Positions 1-5,480 of a DNA stretch of 9,581 nt are shown piece by piece (positions within the stretch are counted from its first letter, which is position 1; the number at the start of each line of letters is the position of its first letter). The notes below the pieces were generated by a model that had not been told where the DNA came from, did no database searches, and worked only from the letters and a program-made list of their open reading frames with translations. Source of the stretch: an uncultured Bacteroides sp. (GTDB taxonomy: Bacteria; Bacteroidota; Bacteroidia; Bacteroidales; Bacteroidaceae); NCBI GenBank assembly GCA_905198575.1, contig CAJKDC010000094.1, forward strand, positions 1 through 9,581. Reading direction: 5' to 3'. The translations under genes and the position numbers were made by a program.

Positions 1-99
1 TACCTTTCCTCTAAAAAGAAAAATCCCCCGCTCTTATATTCGTATGTAACTTACTTGTATCTAATTAATTATACTTATAGTCCGTAGATTTTCCCACAA

Positions 100-281
100 A
101 ACGCCTAAGACGACAAGTATTTTGTCGTCTGAACTAGTAAAGTTTGTTACTTTCCTCTTCAGCCTGAAAGGACTATGCCGGTGTCCAATCCCTCTATGGA
201 TACAATAATTTTGTAAACGCGCTCATGTGGCAGCACAAAGGTAATTATGTTGTCGATAGAGGTATATCGGAAAGGTCTATC
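100..281 (-). ncRNA. Candidate bridge (seek) RNA of the IS element
   Basis: IS110-superfamily recombinases use a structured RNA, encoded in the element's longer non-coding end, to choose donor and target DNA. Here that end is downstream of the recombinase. Stems seen by eye: ATAATT (205-210) with AATTAT (243-248), continued by TTGT (211-214) with ACAA (235-238), which leaves a 4-nt bulge and a 20-nt apical region (215-234). There is a long-range 7-bp pairing of CCTCTAT (191-197) with ATAGAGG (256-262). Smaller hairpins are GGAC/GTCC (170-173, 183-186) and AGTAA/TTACT (136-140, 147-151). A perfect 9-bp stem lies at 108-116 and 122-130. GATAGA (255-260) can also pair with TCTATC (276-281) across the recombinase stop codon, competing with the 256-262 stem. 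Extent and guide loops are inferred; no covariance was tested. Confidence 0.4.
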
Positions 282-1479
282 CGACCAATAACGATTCTAA
301 TGCCTGAATATCATTTTGCCATTCCGCCTCCTTTTTAAGCCGCTTGAGGTAAACATCTATAAAATCCTCGTCTTTTGTCAGCATGTGCCATACCGCGACC
401 AATAGCTTTCGGGCGATGGCTACTTGTATCTTCATCTTGTTCTTATGGCGTTGGGTGCATTGCACGTAGCTGAAGTTTGAGAAAAAGCAGTTTCGGGTTC
501 TTGATGCGACCCAGGATGTTTCAATCAATATCTGACGCAGGAATCGGTTCCCATGCGTCGTCCTGTTGCTTTTGACTTTATTGTTGCTTATATCATTGCG
601 CGGTTTCAATCCACACCATCCCACAAGGTTTGTTGCTTTTTCAAACGATTTCATGTCAGCCCCGGTCTCCGCAATTATAGCCGAAGCGGCGCGTTCTTTA
701 ACACCGGGGATACTCTGTAGACGTTTGAATTGTTTCGGGAAGTGTTCCTGGCACATAGCAATGAGAGCATTCCTGCATTCTTCGATTTGTCGCTCGATTA
801 CCCCTATAAGCTCTGCGTATTGCTTTAACAAACAGATGTCTGCCTGGTGAAAGTCACCCGTTAAGGCATCCTTTATGATGTTGCGTCCGTATTTCCGTAG
901 AGTTTTTCCATGAATGAGTTTCACCAGCTCCTCAGGGTCGGTTATCCCGGTTATTATTGCACGGACGCACTTCTGATAGCTTTTTCCATTGACTCGGGAT
1001 ACATAGTTACTTAACCGAAAACCACATCGCTGTAAAGCAGCGTCCTGTTTATTGCTGTTATACGTCAGGTCTTCATTCAGGTCGAAGATGCGACGGTTAT
1101 ACTTGCGCATGTCCTGCACTGTCTTATCCGGCACAAAACTTCCACGAATCAGATTCTTCAACAAGCATTCCGCTATCCATTGAGCGTCCTTTACATCACT
1201 CTTGCGACCGGGAAGCTGCTTTATAAAATAAGGATTTACCAATTTGAGAGACATGCTCTCGCACAAGGCATTCCACACAGGGACCCAATAGGTCGAAGTG
1301 CTTTCCATTGCTGCCTCTGTCACCCCATAAGAAACCATCTCGGAACACATAAGTTCTAAATCAGGAGTCAATGTTCCATAAACTTTTGCAAAAATAACGG
1401 TCTCTGTATTATCCATCACACAGAGATAAATTGTATCTTTGTGGACATCAAGGCCGGCCACGATTCTGTCTTTGTCCAT
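277..1479 (-). CDS. IS110-family DEDD recombinase (transposase)
   Basis: Serine/DEDD recombinase that moves its element through a circular intermediate, guided by an RNA. The N-terminal RuvC-like domain (DEDD_Tnp_IS110) shows D11 in GLDVHKD, E59 in AAMESTSTYW, and D95/D98 in GRKSDVKDAQW, a complete acidic tetrad. The middle (about 120-250) is helical. The C-terminal Transposase_20 domain starts with a helix-hairpin-helix-like IPGVKERAASAIIAETG (257-273). It continues through WCGLKPRND to S298, the likely catalytic serine, then HGNRFLRQIL. At 400 aa it is full length, with no frameshift, so it may be active. The ATG at 1477-1479 gives the N-terminus expected for the family. A weak TATATTTA box lies upstream (1513 to 1506, minus). 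It is transcribed away from thyA. Confidence 0.95.
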   Translation of the reverse strand: MDKDRIVAGLDVHKDTIYLCVMDNTETVIFAKVYGTLTPDLELMCSEMVSYGVTEAAMESTSTYWVPVWNALCESMSLKLVNPYFIKQLPGRKSDVKDAQWIAECLLKNLIRGSFVPDKTVQDMRKYNRRIFDLNEDLTYNSNKQDAALQRCGFRLSNYVSRVNGKSYQKCVRAIITGITDPEELVKLIHGKTLRKYGRNIIKDALTGDFHQADICLLKQYAELIGVIERQIEECRNALIAMCQEHFPKQFKRLQSIPGVKERAASAIIAETGADMKSFEKATNLVGWCGLKPRNDISNNKVKSNRTTHGNRFLRQILIETSWVASRTRNCFFSNFSYVQCTQRHKNKMKIQVAIARKLLVAVWHMLTKDEDFIDVYLKRLKKEAEWQNDIQALESLLVG

Positions 1480-1585
1480 ATTTGAGATTTTTTAGTTACA
1501 CTCCTTAAATATAGGACATTCGTAACAATTAAACGAAGTATGAAGCAGAGTTTGAGGGTTGGCCTCGGTTTTTATTGTGCCGGTG

Positions 1586-1606
1586 TAGAAAAACTCGATT
1601 TTTCTA
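1586..1606. repeat. Perfect 8-bp inverted repeat at the thyA promoter
   Basis: Arms TAGAAAAA (1586-1593) and TTTTTCTA (1599-1606) flank a 5-nt centre CTCGA. The right arm ends two bases before the thyA -7 box, so the repeat lies over the spacer and -33 region. It could be an operator, an intrinsically bent A/T tract, or part of the junction with the IS element. It is not a terminator, since it has no GC-rich stem. Function is unknown. Confidence 0.5.
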
Positions 1607-1608
1607 TA

Positions 1609-1616
1609 TAATTTTG
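1609..1616 (+). promoter_or_regulatory. Bacteroidetes -7 box for thyA-folA
   Basis: TAATTTTG matches the Bacteroidetes sigma-ABfr -7 consensus TAnnTTTG and lies 23 bp before the thyA ATG. No good TTTG -33 element is seen at the usual distance; an inverted repeat (1586-1606) occupies that area. The nearby IS insertion may have replaced upstream sequence. Confidence 0.55.
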
Positions 1617-1638
1617 TGCAAATTTGAAAAACTGATTC

Positions 1639-2433
1639 ATGAAACAATATTTAGACTTATTGCAGCGCATCATGGACGAAGGTGTTCATAAAGAAGACCG
1701 GACCGGTACCGGAACAATCAGCATCTTCGGCCATCAAATGCGTTTTAATCTGGAAGAAGGATTTCCCCTGGTAACGACCAAGAAATTACATTTGAAAAGT
1801 ATTATCCACGAACTGCTTTGGTTCCTGAAAGGAGATACCAACGTGAAATACTTGCAGGAAAATGGTGTTCGAATCTGGAACGAGTGGGCCGACGAAAACG
1901 GCGATTTAGGGCATATCTATGGCTATCAGTGGCGTTCATGGCCCGATTATGAAGGAGGTTTCATCGACCAGATAACCGAAGCTGTAGAAACCATCAAGAA
2001 AAATCCCGATTCGCGCCGCATCATTGTAAGCGCCTGGAACGTAGCCGATATCAAAAATATGAATCTGCCGCCCTGCCATGCCTTTTTCCAGTTCTATGTG
2101 GCCGACGGACGTTTAAGCCTGCAACTCTACCAGCGCAGTGCCGATACCTTCCTGGGCGTTCCTTTCAACATCGCTTCGTATGCACTGCTGCTACAGATGG
2201 TGGCACAGGTTACCGGACTGAAAGCCGGTGAGTTCATTCATACTTTAGGCGATACCCACATCTATCTGAACCATTTGGAACAGGTACGCCTGCAGCTTAC
2301 CCGTACCCCTCGTCCGTTGCCTAAAATGCGGATAAACCCGGATGTCAAAGACCTCTTCAGCTTTAAGTACGAAGACTTTGAGCTGACAGACTACGACCCG
2401 TGGCCGCACATTGCAGGAAAAGTATCCGTTTAA
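1639..2433 (+). CDS. thyA: Thymidylate synthase
   Basis: Converts dUMP and methylene-tetrahydrofolate to dTMP and dihydrofolate in the cytoplasm, the only de novo route to thymidylate in cells that have ThyA rather than ThyX. The 264-aa length equals that of the Escherichia coli enzyme, and key residues keep the same numbers: R21, W80, the catalytic C146 in LPPCHAFFQ, R126/R127 in the phosphate site, D169, N177, and H207/Y209 in GDTHIYL. The C-terminus ends in KVSV rather than the E. coli VAI, but the last turn keeps its hydrophobic character. The ATG at 1639 gives the canonical KQYLDLLQ start. folA follows after 22 bp, so the two are very likely co-transcribed; FolA recycles the dihydrofolate made here. 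Confidence 0.98.
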   Translation: MKQYLDLLQRIMDEGVHKEDRTGTGTISIFGHQMRFNLEEGFPLVTTKKLHLKSIIHELLWFLKGDTNVKYLQENGVRIWNEWADENGDLGHIYGYQWRSWPDYEGGFIDQITEAVETIKKNPDSRRIIVSAWNVADIKNMNLPPCHAFFQFYVADGRLSLQLYQRSADTFLGVPFNIASYALLLQMVAQVTGLKAGEFIHTLGDTHIYLNHLEQVRLQLTRTPRPLPKMRINPDVKDLFSFKYEDFELTDYDPWPHIAGKVSV

Positions 2434-2455
2434 ATTTAAAAATCCGCAACTCTGT

Positions 2456-2950
2456 ATGGGAAAAATCTCTATTATTGCAGCAATAGACCGCAGAAATGCC
2501 ATAGGCAACAACAATAAATTGCTTTACTGGTTGCCCAATGACCTGAAGCGCTTCAAGCAGCTTACTACAGGACATACGATTATCATGGGCCGGAAAACTT
2601 TTGATTCGCTCCCCAAAGGCGCATTGCCCAACCGGAAAAACGTGGTCATTACCCGTAACAAAGACCTTATGTATCCGGGTGCAGTATGCTATCACACCCT
2701 TGAAGAAGCCTTGGAGCACTGCGCGGGCGATGACGAAGTTTTCATTATCGGAGGAGAAAGCGTATACCGGCAGGCCATGCCTTTTGCCGATTGTCTGTAT
2801 CTGACAGAAGTCGATGATACGGCATCAGAGGCCGATGCCTTTTTCCCGGAAGTAGATAAGACAGTATGGAAAGAAAAAAGCAGAGTGCGTTGCTCTGCCG
2901 ATGAGAAACACCTCTGCTCTTATAGTTTTGTAGATTATGAAAGGGAATAG
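2456..2950 (+). CDS. folA: Dihydrofolate reductase
   Basis: Reduces dihydrofolate to tetrahydrofolate with NADPH, recycling the product of ThyA; it is the target of trimethoprim. The protein is 164 aa. Motifs: ISIIAAIDRRNAIG (4-17), W25 and the catalytic acid D29 in YWLPNDLKRF, IIMGRKTFDSLP (42-53, NADPH site), R60 for the substrate glutamate, IIGGESVYRQAM (97-108), and T117 in LYLTEVDD. The residue before W25 is Tyr where E. coli has Pro21; I believe this is common in Bacteroides FolA but cannot check it. The frame is also open upstream to a TTG at 2411, but that would overlap thyA and add 15 residues not found in the family, so the ATG at 2456 is chosen. Its TAG stop lies inside a hairpin shared with the convergent Lrp-type gene. 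Confidence 0.97.
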   Translation: MGKISIIAAIDRRNAIGNNNKLLYWLPNDLKRFKQLTTGHTIIMGRKTFDSLPKGALPNRKNVVITRNKDLMYPGAVCYHTLEEALEHCAGDDEVFIIGGESVYRQAMPFADCLYLTEVDDTASEADAFFPEVDKTVWKEKSRVRCSADEKHLCSYSFVDYERE

Positions 2951-2964
2951 CAATATTCCTTTTC
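2939..2964. terminator. Bidirectional hairpin between folA and the Lrp-type gene
   Basis: Eleven paired positions: GAAAGGGAATA (2939-2949) with TATTCCTTTTC (2954-2964), one of them a G-T pair, around a GCAA tetraloop (GNRA class on the plus-strand RNA). The left arm contains the last codons and most of the TAG stop of folA. The right arm ends two bases before the stop of the minus-strand gene. No long T tract follows on either strand, so it may act as a terminator, an RNA-stabilising 3' hairpin, or both. Confidence 0.6.
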
Positions 2965-2965
2965 A

Positions 2966-3442
2966 TTAATCCTCGTCTACCAAATCTTGAATAGGCATTT
3001 GCCGCTTGATTGCTTCGTGGAAAGAAATAATTGTTTCGGAGCGTGCAAGGCCTAAAGGTTGCAGCTTATCGTGAATGATACTCAGCAAGTGATGATTGTT
3101 CTTAGCGTAGATTTTAATAAACATATCATACTGTCCTGTTGTAAAATGACATTCCACGACTTCAGGAATCAGTTTTAATGCTGCTGTTACCGTGTCAAAC
3201 TGTTCCGGATCTTTCAGATATAATCCTATGTAAGCACAAGTTTCGTATCCGATCTTTTCCGGATCAATGATAAATTCCGATCCTTTCAGTATTCCAAGGT
3301 TAGTAAGTTTCTGTATGCGCTGGTGAATGGCAGCTCCCGAAACATTACATGCACGTGCTACTTCCAGAAAAGGGATACGGGCATTGTCGGCAATAAGCTT
3401 TAAAATTTGCTCGTCTAAACTATCCAATTGATGATGTCCCAT
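2966..3442 (-). CDS. Lrp/AsnC-family transcriptional regulator
   Basis: DNA-binding regulator of the leucine-responsive/AsnC family, which typically senses amino acids and assembles into dimers and octamers. The protein is 158 aa, the standard length. Residues 6-55 form the winged helix-turn-helix (DSLDEQILKLIADNARI, then VSGAAIHQRIQKLTNLGIL, with recognition helix about 34-46). Residues 66-145 form the RAM effector domain, with the ligand-turn motif TTGQYDMFIKI (101-111). Start ATG at 3440-3442. A TATCTTTG -7 box lies 21 bp upstream, overlapping a 10-bp palindrome, which would suit autoregulation. It is divergent from the M64 peptidase gene and convergent on folA. Targets and effector cannot be told from sequence. 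Confidence 0.95.
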   Translation of the reverse strand: MGHHQLDSLDEQILKLIADNARIPFLEVARACNVSGAAIHQRIQKLTNLGILKGSEFIIDPEKIGYETCAYIGLYLKDPEQFDTVTAALKLIPEVVECHFTTGQYDMFIKIYAKNNHHLLSIIHDKLQPLGLARSETIISFHEAIKRQMPIQDLVDED

Positions 3443-3458
3443 TTTTTATATTTTTATT

Positions 3459-3471
3459 CTTTGCAAAGATA
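3459..3471 (-). promoter_or_regulatory. -7 box of the Lrp-type gene overlapping a palindrome
   Basis: Read on the minus strand, 3471 to 3464 is TATCTTTG, a full TAnnTTTG match, 21 bp before the ATG. The 10-bp palindrome CTTTGCAAAG (3459-3468) overlaps its 3' half and the likely transcription start. A minus-strand TTTTG occurs about 24 bp further upstream, slightly long for a -33 element. Autorepression through the palindrome is an inference from the Lrp family habit. Confidence 0.6.
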
Positions 3472-3545
3472 GAACATAAATCAACAATCTCGTTTCAAAA
3501 CCTCACTTTTCTATAAAAAATAATTATTTATTCACAGATAAAATT

Positions 3546-3553
3546 TATTTTTG
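3546..3553 (+). promoter_or_regulatory. -7 box for the M64 peptidase gene
   Basis: TATTTTTG fits TAnnTTTG and lies 17 bp before the ATG at 3571. The surrounding DNA is very AT-rich and no clear -33 TTTG is seen. The 128-bp divergent region 3443-3570 carries this box and the opposite box of the Lrp-type gene, and nothing else I can name. Confidence 0.5.
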
Positions 3554-3570
3554 TAAAAAAGAAATGTTTT

Positions 3571-4860
3571 ATGAAAGAATTGATACTCGGTTTGCTGAGT
3601 TGTTGCTGTTTGCCTCTGACGGCACAAACCTTTGAAGATTATTTTGAAAACAAGACATTGCGCATAGATTACCTTTTTACCGGTGATGCCAATAAGCAGG
3701 AAGTTTTTCTGGATGAACTGTGTTCAACTCCCGAATGGGCCGGACGCCGGCACAATCTGGACAAGCTGCCCGTAGACGGAAACGGTGAGATAACCATGAC
3801 CGACAAGGCCAGCGGAAAAGTGATATACCGGACTTCCTTCTCCGGTTTGTTTCAGGAGTGGATAGGCGAGCCCGAAGCCAAGACGGTAAAGCGTGGATTC
3901 GAGAATACTTTCCTGCTCCCGTTTCCCAAACAAGAAACAGAAGTTACCATTTCCCTTAAAAATGCCCGCCGTCAAGTATCGGCTTCGCTGAGCCATACCG
4001 TACGGCCGGACGATATTCTTATTCATCAGAAAGGAACACGTCAGGTTACACCACACCGTTACCTGCATCAAAGCGGTACCAGCGAAGCTTGTATCGACGT
4101 AGCCATTATGGCAGAAGGCTATACACAAGCCGAAATGGAACTTTTCTACAAAGACGCTCAGGCAGCCTGTGATGCCCTTTTTGCCCATGAGCCTTTTAAA
4201 AAGCTGAAAAACCGTTTCAATATAGTAGCCGTGGAAAGCGTATCCGAAGACAGTGGCGTGAGCATTCCTCGCATGAACGAGTGGAAGCATACGGCTGTGA
4301 ACTCCCATTTCGATACATTCTATTCCGACCGCTATCTTACTACACGCAGCGTGAAGAAAATACACGACTGGCTGGCAGGTATCCCGTACGAACATATTAT
4401 TATTCTGGCCAATACAGATACCTATGGCGGAGGTGGCATCTACAACTCCTACACCCTTACCACAGCTCATCACCCTATGTTTAAGCCGGTAGTAGTACAC
4501 GAATTTGGTCACAGCTTCGGTGGTCTGGCCGATGAATATGCCTACGATGAAGCCCCCAGTTCGCTTTATCCATACGATATCGAACCCTGGGAACAGAATA
4601 TCACCACACTGGTCGATTTCCAGAGCAAATGGCAGGACATGCTTCCGGCCGGCACACCGCTCAAGGCACAGCCCGTAGAAACCGATGCCGATAAAATTTA
4701 TTCCAAAGTAGGCATTTACGAAGGAGCCGGCTATACGCTAAAAGGTATCTATCGTCCTGCTACTGAGTGCCGGATGAAAATCAACGAAGCACCCCGTTTC
4801 TGTCCCGTTTGTGAACGAGCCCTGGAACGAATGATCCGGTTTTACACCGATGAAAAATAA
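3571..4860 (+). CDS. Secreted M64-family (IgA peptidase-like) zinc metallopeptidase
   Basis: A 429-aa exported protein of peptidase family M64. Residues 1-18 (KELILGLLSCCCLPLTA) look like a signal peptide, with likely cleavage after TA at 18/19. The three cysteines at 11-13 make a lipoprotein site conceivable, but only ten residues precede the first one, so ordinary secretion is preferred. Residues 20-150 match the beta-rich M64 N-terminal domain and 170-429 the catalytic domain. The zinc site is HEFGHSFGGLADE (310-322): H310, catalytic E311, H314 and third ligand D321, the HExxHxxGxxD pattern. A CxxC near the end (RFCPVC) may hold structure. Family members occur widely in gut Bacteroides. 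The name comes from a clostridial IgA protease, and the substrate of the Bacteroides proteins is not established. A GNAT gene follows after 23 bp. Confidence 0.92.
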   Translation: MKELILGLLSCCCLPLTAQTFEDYFENKTLRIDYLFTGDANKQEVFLDELCSTPEWAGRRHNLDKLPVDGNGEITMTDKASGKVIYRTSFSGLFQEWIGEPEAKTVKRGFENTFLLPFPKQETEVTISLKNARRQVSASLSHTVRPDDILIHQKGTRQVTPHRYLHQSGTSEACIDVAIMAEGYTQAEMELFYKDAQAACDALFAHEPFKKLKNRFNIVAVESVSEDSGVSIPRMNEWKHTAVNSHFDTFYSDRYLTTRSVKKIHDWLAGIPYEHIIILANTDTYGGGGIYNSYTLTTAHHPMFKPVVVHEFGHSFGGLADEYAYDEAPSSLYPYDIEPWEQNITTLVDFQSKWQDMLPAGTPLKAQPVETDADKIYSKVGIYEGAGYTLKGIYRPATECRMKINEAPRFCPVCERALERMIRFYTDEK

Positions 4861-4883
4861 AGTATCCACCAAAAGACAGATTT

Positions 4884-5420
4884 ATGATTCAATTTCAGCA
4901 AGTTAGTACGAAAGATGCAGCCTACGCTTTTCTCGAAGAGCTGTTGCACGAATCTTTTCCACAGGAAGAACGCCGTGATGATGCCCTTCAGCGTGATTAT
5001 ACCGACAACTCTCCGTTTTTCTATGCAAACGTAATCAAAGACGGAGAAGAGCCGATCGGACTGATTACCTATTGGAAACTGGACGACATACTTTACGTAG
5101 AACATCTGGCCGTTTCTCCGCTGAAACGCAACGGAGGATATGGCGCAAAAGTAATGTCTCATCTCCTGCAGACAGCCGGAGCTCCCGTAATACTCGAAGT
5201 TGAGCTGCCCGAAACAGAAATGAGTCGCCGCCGTATCGGGTTTTACGAACGATGCGGCTTTAAACTCTGCCTGTTGCCATACCGTCAGCCACCCTATCGC
5301 AAAGGAGACGATTTTCTGCCTATGTTCATCATGTATACAGGCATAGAAGATATCGCGGCTTCATTCGAGCGAATCAAGCAACTGATATACCGTCATGTAT
5401 ACGGTGTAACCGAATGCTGA
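4884..5420 (+). CDS. GNAT-family N-acetyltransferase
   Basis: A 178-aa cytoplasmic acyl-CoA transferase of the GNAT fold; its substrate cannot be named. Motif A is YVEHLAVSPLKRNGGYGAKV (71-90), with the pyrophosphate-binding loop R82-N-G-G-Y-G87 in the place of R/Q-x-x-G-x-G/A. Motif B is RRRIGFYERCGF (115-126), with the tyrosine that commonly acts as general acid (Y121). The C-terminal tail (about 150-178) is an added helix. The ATG at 4884 is the first sensible start, 23 bp after the M64 peptidase stop, so the two are probably one transcript, ending at the hairpin at 5438-5476. It may be a housekeeping acetyltransferase with no functional link to the peptidase. Confidence 0.9.
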   Translation: MIQFQQVSTKDAAYAFLEELLHESFPQEERRDDALQRDYTDNSPFFYANVIKDGEEPIGLITYWKLDDILYVEHLAVSPLKRNGGYGAKVMSHLLQTAGAPVILEVELPETEMSRRRIGFYERCGFKLCLLPYRQPPYRKGDDFLPMFIMYTGIEDIAASFERIKQLIYRHVYGVTEC

Positions 5421-5430
5421 CACTAAATAA

Positions 5431-5476
5431 GAATAAAAAAAGGAGAATTCCCGGACAGACCGTGAGTTCTCCTTTT
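5431..5476. terminator. Bidirectional terminator between the GNAT gene and topB
   Basis: AAAAGGAGAA (5438-5447) pairs perfectly with TTCTCCTTTT (5467-5476). The stem continues inward as TTC (5448-5450) with GAG (5464-5466), one C/T mismatch, then CGG (5452-5454) with CCG (5460-5462) around the loop ACAGA. An A tract at 5435-5441 becomes a U tract on the minus strand, giving a classic intrinsic terminator for topB. The plus strand ends in CCTTTT, adequate for the GNAT transcript. It lies 4 bp from the topB stop. Confidence 0.85.
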
Positions 5477-5480
5477 ACTG

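Larger units (their letters stand above)
38..1524 (-). mobile_element. IS110-superfamily insertion sequence, IS1111-like layout; ends approximate
   Basis: The element is defined by its DEDD recombinase at 277-1479 (minus). IS110-type elements have no long terminal inverted repeats, so the ends cannot be read directly. The limits given are a hypothesis: the 7-mer ATTCGTA occurs at 38-44 and again at 1518-1524, and the roughly 1.48 kb it encloses is a usual size for the family. Upstream of the recombinase only about 100 bp remain before the thyA promoter area, whereas 276 bp of hairpin-rich non-coding DNA lie downstream. Non-coding RNA 3' of the gene is the IS1111-group arrangement. The presence of an element is near certain; its exact borders are not. 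Confidence 0.6.

Noticed and set aside
144..1528. Subterminal inverted repeat of the IS (TTGTTAC at 144-150, GTAACAA at 1522-1528)
   Set aside because: IS1111-type elements do have subterminal repeats, but a 7-bp match over this much sequence is expected by chance and it does not extend.
2411..2455. An upstream TTG start for folA
   Set aside because: It would overlap thyA and add 15 residues foreign to the family; the ATG at 2456 gives the standard N-terminus.
3724..4512. A 262-codon minus-strand frame inside the M64 peptidase gene
   Set aside because: It is antisense to conserved catalytic-domain sequence, with no promoter, ribosome site or family features.
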